Source: Flammeovirgaceae bacterium (GTDB lineage Bacteria > Bacteroidota > Bacteroidia > Cytophagales > Cyclobacteriaceae). Taken from it: a DNA stretch of 64,000 nucleotides. How positions within the stretch are numbered: the stretch's first letter is position 1; each line of letters starts with the position of its first letter. Positions 43,269-53,259 of this stretch are shown one piece after another. Below the pieces are notes generated by a model. It ran no database searches. It was not told the DNA's origin and worked only from the letters and a program-made list of their open reading frames with translations. The position numbers and the translations under genes are program-made. Location of the stretch: NCBI GenBank assembly GCA_021298015.1, contig JAJTGY010000014.1:1-64000 (forward strand). Reading direction: 5' to 3'.

Positions 43269-45176
43269 CTAGAACAGGTCGTGTACGGGGCGCTTAATGT
43301 TCAGTCTCTTCATTCGGGAGCGCAGCGTATTGGGGTGCATGTTTAACTTCTCAGCGGCCCCATATTCGCCATTTATTTTCCAGTGGCAAGACTCCAGAAC
43401 CTTGAGAATGTGCTGCCGATCCACATCTTCCAGACTGCTGGGTGGCAACGCGGCTTCATCGTGCTCATCAAAAAACCAATCCAGGCGCAACGTGTTTCCT
43501 TCACTGGCAATCACCGAACGTTCAATCACATTCTTCAACTCACGAATATTACCGGGCCAGGGGTACTCCGTCAGGCGTTGCAGATCGGCCCTGGAGATCT
43601 GGTCAATTTCCTTCCTGTATTTTTTGGCCTCCTGATGAATGAAATGATTGATGAGCAAGGGCAGGTCATCTTTGCGCTTCCGCAACGGGGGAATGGTGAT
43701 TGGAAAAACATTTAACCGGTAAAACAGATCATCGCGAAAATGGCCTTTTGTGACTTCCTGCGCCAATTCGCGATTGGTTGCCGCAATGATGCGCACATCA
43801 ACTTTCAGGGTTTTTTGACCACCCACCCGTTCAAACTCCCCGCTTTGAAGCACCCGCAAAAGTTTTGGCTGCATGTCAATGGGTAGTTCGCCCACTTCGT
43901 CCAGAAAAATGGTGCCGCCCTCCGCTAACTCAAATCTGCCTTTTCGGGCCTGGAACGCAGACGTGAAAGCACCTTTTTCATGGCCAAACAATTCGCTCTC
44001 CACTAATTCCTTCGGTAAGGCACTACAGTTGACCTTAACGAGGGGCCCGGTGCTGCGCGAACTTTGCTCGTGAATCAAATCAGCTATCAGTTCTTTCCCA
44101 ACACCGGTCTCGCCTTCCAGCAGAACTGGGGCAGCCGTTTTGGCCACTTGCATGGCCTTGTCAATCGTGTACCGGATAACTTCACTCTTCCCGATGATGC
44201 GATCGACCAGGTTCGTTACGTTTTCGGCAGGAGGGGTCAGCTTCTCTTTCTCCAATTCCAGTTGTAAGTCGTGGATTACCTGGTTGGCTGTGACGGTTTG
44301 TGTAATATCGGAGCCAACGCAAATGATACTACCGGGTAAATGATCGGCCGCAGAGCTGAAGTAATTCACCCAATGCAGGATGTAATCAGAACCGGTTTTG
44401 GTCTTAATCGTATTGGTGAAGGCCAGCGAAGTGGTATGGCCTTTGAACAGCGACTCAATGTCTTGTCGGCACTCCATCCTGTTGTCGGAAGCAAACTGAT
44501 CGCCCCAGTTGGTGCCGATCAGTTCATTTGCATGTTGATAGCCTAAAAGATTAACACCAAAGTCGTTGATGAAAGCAATCTTTCCGCCAGCATCCAATTC
44601 GACCACAAACAGGGGAGCAAAATACATGAGGGATTGCCATTTTTTATCTTTCGCCTTGACGATGCGCTCAAGGCGAAAACTTTCATTAATTTGTACAACC
44701 ATCCTGAACCCCATCACGAAAACCAGGAGAAGGGCGTGTAGATGAATGGAAAAGAAAAAGTGCAGACCAAAAAGGCGCTGAAAAAAGTCGGGTGTAAGTT
44801 GGTTCAGTGTCGTTAAAACCAGCAAAAGACCAAAAAAGGAAAAGGCAATGAGCAGCCAGATTGCTTTTGCTTTCCCGTGCCGCAGTAACCGTAGGCTTGT
44901 CACCAAACCATAGACGAAGATTGCTCCAAAAACGAATAGCGCAAGCCATATCCAGAGGGGTATTTTTTCACTTGCGCCAGCGGTCGCCATCATGACATAG
45001 GTTACCAAGGTTAGCAACGAAATGAGCCAGGGTACGATTTTGTTCTTGCCTTGCGTATAGTAGAAAATAAACCACGGCATAAGTCCGTAGTAGCTGAAAT
45101 TAAAAAGGCGTTTGATCAGGATCTCGGAGGAATAAGGAGGTTGATCGGTATTGGATATGAAGCCAAGCGGTGGCAT
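43269..45176 (-). CDS. Sigma54-type transcriptional activator with membrane and PAS domains
   Basis: 635 residues. N-terminal 190 residues hold about seven hydrophobic helices, resembling a 7TM sensor module, followed by a PAS domain (about 195-310), an AAA+ domain (Walker A GETGVGKE near 357, GAFTSA loop near 400, Walker [13 protein letters not shown] near 425, R finger region [14 protein letters not shown]) and a Fis-type helix-turn-helix near the C-terminus ([20 protein letters not shown]). The loop normally GAFTGA has Ser in place of the second Gly. Located at the head of the asparagine/C4-acid genes on the same strand, so it is a plausible regulator of them. Start ATG at 45176. Confidence 0.9.
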   Translation of the reverse strand: MPPLGFISNTDQPPYSSEILIKRLFNFSYYGLMPWFIFYYTQGKNKIVPWLISLLTLVTYVMMATAGASEKIPLWIWLALFVFGAIFVYGLVTSLRLLRHGKAKAIWLLIAFSFFGLLLVLTTLNQLTPDFFQRLFGLHFFFSIHLHALLLVFVMGFRMVVQINESFRLERIVKAKDKKWQSLMYFAPLFVVELDAGGKIAFINDFGVNLLGYQHANELIGTNWGDQFASDNRMECRQDIESLFKGHTTSLAFTNTIKTKTGSDYILHWVNYFSSAADHLPGSIICVGSDITQTVTANQVIHDLQLELEKEKLTPPAENVTNLVDRIIGKSEVIRYTIDKAMQVAKTAAPVLLEGETGVGKELIADLIHEQSSRSTGPLVKVNCSALPKELVESELFGHEKGAFTSAFQARKGRFELAEGGTIFLDEVGELPIDMQPKLLRVLQSGEFERVGGQKTLKVDVRIIAATNRELAQEVTKGHFRDDLFYRLNVFPITIPPLRKRKDDLPLLINHFIHQEAKKYRKEIDQISRADLQRLTEYPWPGNIRELKNVIERSVIASEGNTLRLDWFFDEHDEAALPPSSLEDVDRQHILKVLESCHWKINGEYGAAEKLNMHPNTLRSRMKRLNIKRPVHDLF

Positions 45177-45244
45177 TAGGAGAAAGATGCAGTTTCAAAT
45201 CTGACGAACTGATTTTTGTCATACCGACCGGTTCAAAGTTTATC

Positions 45245-45252
45245 TAGATTTG
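45245..45252 (+). promoter_or_regulatory. -7 element for the DUF1704 gene
   Basis: TAGATTTG matches TAnnTTTG exactly and lies 27 bases upstream of ATG 45279. The expected TTTG 19 bases further upstream is not present. Confidence 0.5.
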
Positions 45253-45278
45253 GCACCGGTAGAAGGGAGAACGAGTTG

Positions 45279-46607
45279 ATGATGCAGGAGTATAGTCGAA
45301 TCTGGGTTCAGCAAATTCACACGGCAATGATGAACAATCAACAGAAGATAGTGGAACTGGATACCGCGCTGGTTGATGCTTCCCGAAAAATTAAAGTGCT
45401 GAACACCTTGAGCTGGCCTCCGGGCGTGGAAGAGAAGTTTCTTGCCGGTTGGCGAAAGGGCCGGGCCCGATTACCAAAAGTAACCATCAAACCTCCGGAT
45501 ATTCAGGCAAACATTGATGCGTTGGACGCCATTGCCTTGCGGTGTGATCAGCAAAATCCGGCAGAAAAATTTCTTTGTGAAACGGCATGGAGCTACGCGC
45601 AAGCAGGGCGCATGCTGATGCACGTGGGTACGCCTGGGTTTACGCGCTACTCGGTAAAAATTTATGGCCGTCCTGATGCGATATATAAGCTTCAAGGGCT
45701 CACCGGAGTGGATGGTGCCCGGTTTTTTTTGGATGTGACGGATAAGTTAGTTGGAAACCCAAACATACAACTTCCCGAGCCGGATGTTTCGGCTATTGAT
45801 TTTGCCGGCTGGCTAAAGAGCAAGGTGGATGAGTTTTTTTTTGATGACACGGTGGAGGTGCTGCTTGATGAACGCATCTCATCGAAAGCATTAGCCGGGG
45901 CAAAACGAATACGCGTACGAAGCAATGCTATTTTTTCTCAGTTGGACAAAGATCAACTCCTCGCTCACGAAGCTTTTGTTCATACGGCCACGCAGCTCAA
46001 CGGCAGAAAGCAGAAGAACCTTCGATCGCTTGGGCTTGGCGCACCCCGCACGACCCGAACTCAGGAGGGCATTGCCGTGTTAGCCGAGTTGGTGACCAAT
46101 TCGATTGATCTGGCTCGCTTGCGGAGGGTTGCGCTTCGGGTTATTGCGATCGCGATGGCCTTAGATGGTGCGGATTTTATTGACTTGTTCACGTTTTTCC
46201 GTGATGCCGGACAGTCCGATAAGGAATCGGTGAAATCGGCACAGCGTATTTTCCGGGGTGGTGCGGTAAAAGGAGGTGTCGTGTTTACGAAGGACGCGGT
46301 GTATTTGCAAGGGCTCCTGGAGGTACACACATTTTTGCGCATTGCGATACGTGACAATCGACCGGACCTGGTTCGCAACCTTTTTGCAGGCCGGTTAACG
46401 ATGGCGGATGCCTTGCGCCTGAATCCACTATTTGAGAGCGGGTGGTTGGCTCCTCCCCAATACATACCTGCCTGGGCATCGGATTTGACGCGGCTGGCTG
46501 CAATGATGGCTTATTCGGCATTCGTCACTAAGGTTGATTTGGATAAGGTCTATTTGGACCGGGCTATTGAAATGGAAGATGAAATCAAACAACTGGCGAA
46601 ACCCTAA
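45279..46607 (+). CDS. DUF1704 (QEGLA motif) putative zinc peptidase
   Basis: 442 residues from ATG 45279 (next ATG at 45282; longer frame from TTG 45216 overlaps the promoter). Zinc site: AHEAFVHTATQLNGR near residue 230, with HExxxH, and the family's QEGLA motif as QEGIAVLAELVTN near 260, where Glu is the third ligand. The family is annotated as flavohemoglobin expression-modulating or tyrosine/matrix metallopeptidase-like, with unclear biology. It diverges from the sigma54 regulator and ends about 107 bases before the RND operon. Confidence 0.85.
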   Translation: MMQEYSRIWVQQIHTAMMNNQQKIVELDTALVDASRKIKVLNTLSWPPGVEEKFLAGWRKGRARLPKVTIKPPDIQANIDALDAIALRCDQQNPAEKFLCETAWSYAQAGRMLMHVGTPGFTRYSVKIYGRPDAIYKLQGLTGVDGARFFLDVTDKLVGNPNIQLPEPDVSAIDFAGWLKSKVDEFFFDDTVEVLLDERISSKALAGAKRIRVRSNAIFSQLDKDQLLAHEAFVHTATQLNGRKQKNLRSLGLGAPRTTRTQEGIAVLAELVTNSIDLARLRRVALRVIAIAMALDGADFIDLFTFFRDAGQSDKESVKSAQRIFRGGAVKGGVVFTKDAVYLQGLLEVHTFLRIAIRDNRPDLVRNLFAGRLTMADALRLNPLFESGWLAPPQYIPAWASDLTRLAAMMAYSAFVTKVDLDKVYLDRAIEMEDEIKQLAKP

Positions 46608-46640
46608 AAAAATCCGGAATGGCTGAAGACCGATTTTACT

Positions 46641-46672
46641 TATATTTGACTCAATGCTCATATAGGTCATTG
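46641..46672 (+). promoter_or_regulatory. -7 element and possible operator for the RND operon
   Basis: TATATTTG (46641-46648) matches TAnnTTTG exactly. CAATG (46652-46656) and CATTG (46668-46672) form an inverted pair with an 11-base spacer just downstream. The pair could be bound by the broken TetR-type regulator at 52435-53034, as TetR operators often overlap promoters of efflux operons; no direct evidence. Confidence 0.35.
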
Positions 46673-46714
46673 GTGCATCGTAAACAAACTACTCACGAAT
46701 AATTTTTGGAGCTC

Positions 46715-47863
46715 ATGAAAATATTTTTCTGCGACAGCAAGGTACACGTTGTAATGGTTTTAGTGGCGAGCAGTTGCTTAACCAGTTGCAAAAAAACAGA
46801 AGTACCGGTATTGCCGCCAGCTAAGGTCAATGTAATCAAAGCCGTGCAGGAGGACGTTCCCTTGTACGAAGACTTCGTTGCGCAGGTTTACGGCCAGTCC
46901 GATGTTGACATTCGTTCGCGGTCCGAAGGGTGGGTTACCTCGGTAAATTTTAAAGAAGGGTCGATGGTGAAAAAGGGGGATCTACTGTATGTGATTGACG
47001 ATGTTCAATACCAGACGCGGGTAGACCGGGAGGCAAGTGCGCTCACTAGTGCCCAAACTGAACTTGTGCGAGCACAAAACGAACTCAGCCGCGTGAAACC
47101 TTTGGCTGAGATGAACGCCTTAAGCAAGAAAGACCTTGACAATGCCACGGCTTCGTTTGAGGCCGCGAAGGCACACGTGCGGGCGGCCGAGGCTTCGCTT
47201 CAGAACGCAAAAATTGAATTGGGTTATACGCGAGTCTACGCACCGTTCAACGGCATCGTAGGTATTTCGAATGTGCGCGTGGGAGATTATACCAGTCGCG
47301 CAGGGTCAAATTCAATCCTCACTACGATCTCCAGCATTGGAGCCGTGCGTGTTCGTTTTCAGATTAGTGAACGCGAATACCTTCGGATCTCGAAACTCAG
47401 TCAGTCGGAGCGGCAAAACTTACGGTATGTTAAACTCGTTTTGGCTGATGGTTCCATTTATCCGGAACAGGGCGAAGTGAACTTTGCTGACCGGGAAATT
47501 GACCCCTCCACCGGGACTTTGACCATTGAGGCCTCATTTCCCAACCCGACCGGATTGTTGAGGCCTGGCCTGTATGTAAAGGCACGCGTGTTGGTGAGCA
47601 CTTTTCCTAAAGCCGTTCTTGTACCGCAGCGAGCTGTAATGCAGTTGCAAACTTTGTCGCAGGTGTTTACCGTTACCGATTCCAGCACGCTCAAGGCTCG
47701 GGTGGTGGAGGTGGGTGCCAAAATCAATGATGCCTGGATCATCACCAAAGGGCTGGAGCCAGGGGAACGCGTGGCGGTCATCGGCACGGCTGCTATAACC
47801 CCGAACTCAAAAATTGAAGTTGTGGAAATGGCATGGCCGGAAAAAAGTCAGCAACCCCAGTAA
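46715..47863 (+). CDS. RND efflux periplasmic adaptor (MFP), lipoprotein
   Basis: 382 residues from ATG 46715. A lipobox (LTSC) follows a hydrophobic signal. MFP architecture: a barrel-sandwich half (VDIRSRSEGWVTSVNFKEGS near residue 65), a coiled-coil hairpin (ALTSAQTELVRAQNELSRVK and LDNATASFEAAKAHVRAAEA), then LGYTRVYAPFNGIVGISNVR and beta-barrel and membrane-proximal domains. It links the inner-membrane pump to the outer-membrane channel. 22 bases upstream of the pump gene. Confidence 0.93.
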   Translation: MKIFFCDSKVHVVMVLVASSCLTSCKKTEVPVLPPAKVNVIKAVQEDVPLYEDFVAQVYGQSDVDIRSRSEGWVTSVNFKEGSMVKKGDLLYVIDDVQYQTRVDREASALTSAQTELVRAQNELSRVKPLAEMNALSKKDLDNATASFEAAKAHVRAAEASLQNAKIELGYTRVYAPFNGIVGISNVRVGDYTSRAGSNSILTTISSIGAVRVRFQISEREYLRISKLSQSERQNLRYVKLVLADGSIYPEQGEVNFADREIDPSTGTLTIEASFPNPTGLLRPGLYVKARVLVSTFPKAVLVPQRAVMQLQTLSQVFTVTDSSTLKARVVEVGAKINDAWIITKGLEPGERVAVIGTAAITPNSKIEVVEMAWPEKSQQPQ

Positions 47864-47884
47864 ACTGCCAACACGGCCGAATTT

Positions 47885-50800
47885 ATGAGTGAATTTTTTA
47901 TCCGCAGGCCCATCGTGGCCATGGTTATTTCAATCCTGATGATCATTATGGGACTGATCACCCTTCGGGGCATTCCCATTTCGAAGTATCCTGACATCAC
48001 CCCTCCGATGATCCAGATCACGACTTCATTCAACGGAGCGAATGCTGTGAATGTGGAGCAGGCGGTGGCCACACCTATTGAGCAGCAGGTTAACGGTGTG
48101 GAACGGATGTTGTACATGAAGTCGACAAACGCGGCAGACGGCTCCATGACCCTCGCGGTATCATTCGAAGTTGGTACCGATCTGGACAATGCGAACATGC
48201 TTACGCAAAACCGGGTGTCGCAGGCCAATGCGCGAATGCCTTCAGAGGTGAAGGCCATGGGTGTCACCACGAAAAAATCGTTGGTTTTTCCAGTTATGCT
48301 GGTAGGACTTTCTTCCCCCAATGGTACGTATGATGGTGCTTTTCTTAATAACTACGCCAACATCAATATTGTCGACCAACTCAAGCGCCTGCAGGGCGTG
48401 GGCGATATCGCATTGTTTGGTGGTGCCGACTATGCCATGCGGGTGTGGCTGAAGCCCGAACAACTAACCAAGCTTGGCCTCACGGTAAATGACGTAGCCA
48501 ATGCTGTACGAAAGCAGAATGCCATTGCACCGGGTGGAAAATTTGGTGCGCCACCGTCACCCGCAGGCGTGGAATACACCTACACGGTAACCTTGCAGGA
48601 GCGATTGATTTCGGAGGAAGAATTTGGAAACATCATCATCAAAGCCGATAACGAAGGCGCCATTGTGCGGCTTAAAGACATAGCCCGAATTGAGTTAGGT
48701 CTGGAAAACTACAATTCAGCCAGCCGCTTGAATGGAAAAGCGGCCGCCACCATCGTAATCTATCAGATGCCGGGCTCAAATGCATTGGAAGTGGCGGCCC
48801 GCGTGGAGCAAACCATGAACGAACTGGCAGGTCGGTTTCCTGATGATTTGAAGCACGACATTTCACTGAACACCACGCGAGCGGTTTCGGTTGGTATCGA
48901 AGAAATTGTACACACGCTTTTTGAAGCAGTAGTACTGGTGATTCTGGTGGTCTTCCTTTTCCTTCAAGATTGGCGGGCTACCCTTATTCCGCTGTTAACC
49001 GTACCCGTAAGTCTCATCGGCACGTTCATCATCTTCCCTTTGCTTGGCTTTTCGGTGAACGTGTTGTCCCTGCTCGGATTGGTTCTGGCGATTGGATTGG
49101 TCGTGGACGATGCCATCGTGGTGGTGGAGGCTGTGATTCACAACATCGAGCATGGTATGAATCCGCGCGAAGCAACCCAGAAGGCTATGAAAGAGGTGGG
49201 TGGGCCCGTGGTGGCCATTGCATTGATTCTGGCTGCCGTGTTTGTGCCAGTCGCGTTTGCGGGTGGTATCACCGGCAGGCTGTATCAGCAATTTGCCATT
49301 ACCATCGCGATCTCGGTTTTGTTTTCGGCCTTCAACGCACTCACGTTGAGCCCCGCACTGAGTGCTATTATTCTGAGACCGAAAAAAGAATCCAAAGGCT
49401 TGCTTCAGCGGTTCTTCAACGGGTTCAATCGCGTGTTCGACAAATTTACATTGGGCTACACGGGGGTTGCGGGTATCGTGGCACGGAAGTCAATTCGTTC
49501 AGTACTTATTATGGTGATTGTTTTGGTGTTCTCCGGTTTACTGGGCCGAGCGGTGCCGGGCGGATTCGTGCCGGAAGAGGATGAGGGGTATTATCTCATC
49601 AACGTTCAATTGCCCGATGCATCTTCTCTGGAGCGGTCGGACGAGGTGGCCAAGAAAGTGGAAGCCATCCTCAATAAGGTCGAAGGTATTGAGTACAGCA
49701 CGATGGTGCTGGGTTACAGTTTACTTACCCAGTCATTTTCGACCAACAATGCGTTTGTGTTCGTTTCACTTAAACCATGGGAAGAACGAACCAAGACTGC
49801 AAAGCAATTAATAATGGAGACCAACCTGGCCTTTCGAAGCACCATTACGGAAGCCACGGCAATAGCCTTTGGCCCGCCCCCGATTGAGGGATTGGGTACA
49901 TCATCTGGTTTCACGTTGCAGTTGCAGGACCGCTCTGGAAACTCACCGGAATTTTTGGATGCCCAAACGCGGCAGTTTGTTGCTGCGGCTCAGAAGCGGC
50001 CGGAAATCGAAAGCATCTTTTCGTTGTATCGCGCCAACGTGCCTCAGAAGCGAATCGAAATTGATTATGACAAGGTTGAGAAGATGGGCATCGATCTCTC
50101 GGAAGTGACCAGCACCATCTCCACCTACCTTGGCAGTTCCTACGTTAACGACTTCAATCGATTTGGTCGGCAGTATCGTGTGTATGTGCAGGCGGAGGCC
50201 GAAGACCGTGTGCAGCCGCTTGATCTTGGTCGGTATTATGTGCGAAGCCGAAAGGGTGACATTGTGCCGCTCAATACGCTGGTGTATGTCCAGGACATTG
50301 CCGGTCCGTCCTATACGAATCGATTCAATATGTACCGATCGGCCGAGATCTCAGGAGCGCCAAGGGATGGTTATAGCTCAGCCGATGCGCTGCGAGCTCT
50401 CGAGGAGGTAGCGGCAACTATGCCCAAAGAGATCGGGTATGCGTGGAGCAATATGAGTTACCAGGAAAAGGCAGCTGAAGGCACGGGGGGCACTATGTTT
50501 TTGATGGCAATCGTTTTTGTATTTCTGATTCTGGCTGCCCAATACGAAAGCTGGAAACTGCCCTTCAGTGTATTGCTGGGCGTGCCTGCTGCGTTAATGG
50601 GTGCTTTCTTCGGACTCTGGTTGGGTGGATTGTGGAGCACCAGTTATGTCAATAACGTGTTTGCACAAATTGGTTTGGTCATGCTAATCGGCCTCACTGC
50701 GAAAAATGCAATCCTGATCGTGGAGTTCGCCAAAATGTTATACGAGCAGGGCAAGCCCCTGTATGAGGCTGCACTGGAGGCAGCTAAACTTCGCCTTCGC

Positions 50801-51028
50801 CCCATCTTGATGACCTCATTTGCTTTCATGTTGGGCGTGGTGCCCTTGCTTACCGCTGAAGGTGCAGGAGCTGAGGCCCGTAAAGTAATGGGTATGGCTG
50901 TATTCATGGGGACACTCATCGCCACCATAGTAGGCGTTATTGTCGTGCCCGCCCTTTTTGTTTTTATTGAGAGTATCGGCAGCAAAAAGAAGCCGGCTTC
51001 CGAAACGTCCACCCAATCGGCACATTGA
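47885..51028 (+). CDS. RND multidrug efflux pump, HAE1/AcrB type
   Basis: 1047 residues, full length. N-terminus SEFFIRRPIVAMVISILMII and GVERMLYMKSTNAADGSMTL are typical. Proton relay Asp pair lies in LVVDDAIVVVEAV near residue 408; the pore and docking domains and second set of helices (e.g. LIGLTAKNAILIVEFAKMLY near 930) are complete. Pumps drugs, dyes or bile salts with proton motive force. Middle gene of a three-gene operon; stop is 1 base before the outer-membrane gene. Confidence 0.96.
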   Translation: MSEFFIRRPIVAMVISILMIIMGLITLRGIPISKYPDITPPMIQITTSFNGANAVNVEQAVATPIEQQVNGVERMLYMKSTNAADGSMTLAVSFEVGTDLDNANMLTQNRVSQANARMPSEVKAMGVTTKKSLVFPVMLVGLSSPNGTYDGAFLNNYANINIVDQLKRLQGVGDIALFGGADYAMRVWLKPEQLTKLGLTVNDVANAVRKQNAIAPGGKFGAPPSPAGVEYTYTVTLQERLISEEEFGNIIIKADNEGAIVRLKDIARIELGLENYNSASRLNGKAAATIVIYQMPGSNALEVAARVEQTMNELAGRFPDDLKHDISLNTTRAVSVGIEEIVHTLFEAVVLVILVVFLFLQDWRATLIPLLTVPVSLIGTFIIFPLLGFSVNVLSLLGLVLAIGLVVDDAIVVVEAVIHNIEHGMNPREATQKAMKEVGGPVVAIALILAAVFVPVAFAGGITGRLYQQFAITIAISVLFSAFNALTLSPALSAIILRPKKESKGLLQRFFNGFNRVFDKFTLGYTGVAGIVARKSIRSVLIMVIVLVFSGLLGRAVPGGFVPEEDEGYYLINVQLPDASSLERSDEVAKKVEAILNKVEGIEYSTMVLGYSLLTQSFSTNNAFVFVSLKPWEERTKTAKQLIMETNLAFRSTITEATAIAFGPPPIEGLGTSSGFTLQLQDRSGNSPEFLDAQTRQFVAAAQKRPEIESIFSLYRANVPQKRIEIDYDKVEKMGIDLSEVTSTISTYLGSSYVNDFNRFGRQYRVYVQAEAEDRVQPLDLGRYYVRSRKGDIVPLNTLVYVQDIAGPSYTNRFNMYRSAEISGAPRDGYSSADALRALEEVAATMPKEIGYAWSNMSYQEKAAEGTGGTMFLMAIVFVFLILAAQYESWKLPFSVLLGVPAALMGAFFGLWLGGLWSTSYVNNVFAQIGLVMLIGLTAKNAILIVEFAKMLYEQGKPLYEAALEAAKLRLRPILMTSFAFMLGVVPLLTAEGAGAEARKVMGMAVFMGTLIATIVGVIVVPALFVFIESIGSKKKPASETSTQSAH

Positions 51029-51029
51029 T

Positions 51030-52406
51030 ATGAAGAGCGTTCTGTTAGGAATTGGAGTACTCATGATGGTCGCCAGTTGTATGGTGGGGCCGAAGTATTC
51101 GCGCCCGACCACGCTACAACCTGAAAAATATGTTCAGGCACCAACCTCTTCCGATTCGATCACGAATCTGAAGTGGTGGGACGTTTACCAGGACACCACC
51201 CTGCAGCGTTTGATTCGCGGGGCAATCGAGGCTAACTACGATTTAAAGATTGCCATCGCCCGGGTTGACGAAGCCAAAGCGATTCTTGGATTTAATCAGG
51301 CTAACTTGTTTCCCTTCCTCGACTACCGCGCCCAAGGCCGCGCCTCGGAGTTTCGCTCGTCTGCTTCTCAGGCTGGTGTAGGATTTCCCGGTAATTCTGT
51401 TTCACTACTGGGAAACGTCTCTTGGGAAATTGATATCTGGGGACGTCTGCGTCATGCGAACCGGGCGGCTTATGCAGAACTGGTCTCTACAGACGAAACA
51501 CGTAAGTCGGTTTACATCAGTTTAGTCGCTCAGGTGGCGGAGTTGTATTTCCAGCTACGGGGCCTGGATGAACGGCTGGCCATTACGCAGCGTACGTATG
51601 AAACCCGGAAGGAATACCTGCGCATTATTGTGCTGCGCTTTGAAAAGGGTCAAGTGTCGGAGTTGGATAAGTTGCAGGCCGAACAAATTGCAGCAGCAGC
51701 CGAGTCGCAGTTGCATAGCCTGGAGCGTGCAATCATCATTACCGAAAACGCAATCAACGTTTTACTCGGGCGCACCTATGCCCCGATTACCCGCGGGTTG
51801 GAGAATGACGTGCAGAACCTGCCGGTTGATATTCCCAGCGGCTTGCCTTCGGAATTGCTGGAACGGAGGCCTGACATCCGGTCGGCTGAACAGCAATTGG
51901 TAGCCCAGACTGAGCGAGTCGGTGTAGCCGTGGCTATTCGTTTCCCTTCCCTGAGCCTTACCGGGTTTTTAGGTGTGGCCAGTCCCGAGGTATCGAACCT
52001 TTTTTCGAGTGATGCTTTTGTGGGTTCTGTCACCGGCCAGTTGGCTGGCCCTATTTTTCGCTTTAACCAAAATAAACGTAGGGTAGAGGGCGAACGCGCC
52101 CGGCTGCAGCAAGTGGGGTTTGCCTACGAACGCACGGTGCTAAGCGCATTTGCAGAAGTGGAGAACTCACTGGCTGAGATTCGTACCTACCGCAATGAGT
52201 TTGCTGCCCGACAAACCCAGGTAACGGCAACGGAAAAGTCGCTGATGCTTTCCAAAGCACTCTACGACAATGGGTATACCTCGTTCCTGCAGGTGTTGGA
52301 TGCCGAGCGCGAGCTCTACAATTCACAGTTTGAGAAATCCATTGCGTTACAGAGTCAACTCATCTCAACTGTGCGCCTATACAAAGCGCTTGGTGGTGGT
52401 TGGTAA
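51030..52406 (+). CDS. RND outer-membrane channel lipoprotein (NodT/TolC family)
   Basis: 458 residues from ATG 51030, 1 base after the pump stop (the frame extends into the pump gene but without a better start). Lipobox VASC then MVGPKYSRPTTLQPEKY, the NodT-type beginning. Two outer-membrane efflux domains: LKWWDVYQDTTLQRLIRGAI near residue 45 and GLPSELLERRPDIRSAEQQL near 275, the latter the classic RRPDI motif. C-terminus ends in helices VLDAERELYNSQFEKSIALQ as usual. Completes the efflux system. Confidence 0.94.
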   Translation: MKSVLLGIGVLMMVASCMVGPKYSRPTTLQPEKYVQAPTSSDSITNLKWWDVYQDTTLQRLIRGAIEANYDLKIAIARVDEAKAILGFNQANLFPFLDYRAQGRASEFRSSASQAGVGFPGNSVSLLGNVSWEIDIWGRLRHANRAAYAELVSTDETRKSVYISLVAQVAELYFQLRGLDERLAITQRTYETRKEYLRIIVLRFEKGQVSELDKLQAEQIAAAAESQLHSLERAIIITENAINVLLGRTYAPITRGLENDVQNLPVDIPSGLPSELLERRPDIRSAEQQLVAQTERVGVAVAIRFPSLSLTGFLGVASPEVSNLFSSDAFVGSVTGQLAGPIFRFNQNKRRVEGERARLQQVGFAYERTVLSAFAEVENSLAEIRTYRNEFAARQTQVTATEKSLMLSKALYDNGYTSFLQVLDAERELYNSQFEKSIALQSQLISTVRLYKALGGGW

Positions 52407-52434
52407 ATTCCGAGATTGATTCCAGCTACTCCCA

Positions 52435-53034
52435 TCAGACGAACCTGCGAATGCTGATTTCCTGTGTGTGCTCTAACTGGAGTTGACGTATCAAGTCTTC
52501 GGCATTGACAATGGCCTCGTCAAGGGATGCCCAGGTCAGGCTTTGCCCGGTTGAGTTGCTGAGATAGGCATCACGCACCAGCGCAATGAATTTCGCCACC
52601 ACATTCGTTGAGAGAGATAGGGTGGCACGGGTGATCTACATGTCAGCCAGGATTGGTTCAGCCATGTGGTTCACTTTGTCAAACGCAGTGGCAAAACAGG
52701 GGAATCTGTGAGAAAGGAGCATCTGACGATGAACCAGTAAGAACAACTTGAATTCGTCAAACAATGGGCGGAAGCTGCTGGCCAGTATCAGGCGTTGCTT
52801 TAACCGATCCAACAGGAGCACCGATTGCCTGATGTGGAAATTGGCGAGATGCTCGAAGTAGGTCTCCCGTGTGCCGAAGTAGTAATAAAAACCTGATTTG
52901 TTCAGGTCGAGCAGTCGTGATAACTCCTCGACATGTATTCCTTCTGGGCCAGTGTTGGCCAGTTGATGGTAGCCGATTTCAATCCAGCGATCATACGATT
53001 TGGTACTTCTCATGGTGATGAGGGTTTTAGACAT
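52435..53034 (-). pseudogene. TetR-family regulator interrupted by in-frame TAG
   Basis: From ATG 53034 a TetR-type helix-turn-helix is visible: GPEGIHVEELSRLLDLNKSG then FYYYFGTRETYFEHLANFHI. The frame stops at TAG (52636-52638, codon 133). Read without that codon it continues for 66 codons in the same frame (ITRATLSLSTNVVAKFIALV then RDAYLSNSTGQSLTW...) to TGA at 52435, giving 199 residues, the normal TetR length. The first 132 residues include the DNA-binding part but lack the end of the ligand/dimer domain. The gene is beside the RND operon (opposite strand), so it was probably its regulator. Confidence 0.75.
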
Positions 53035-53259
53035 GGGTCAGAAACCCCTATTCCAATGACCGTACCAAGTTGAAACGAATCGAAAATGAATTGAAGATCA
53101 ATACATTAGTAAACGGTATGGGCAATCGGTGTCCAAAAAGATTAGATGGTTGCGATCAATTTCCGTAGGTGGTCACGAAATTTCGTGAGACCAGCACATT
53201 GCCACCAAACATCATCATGGTATCCAATTGGGCGTTTCCAAATGGAAGAGCTGCCTGGC

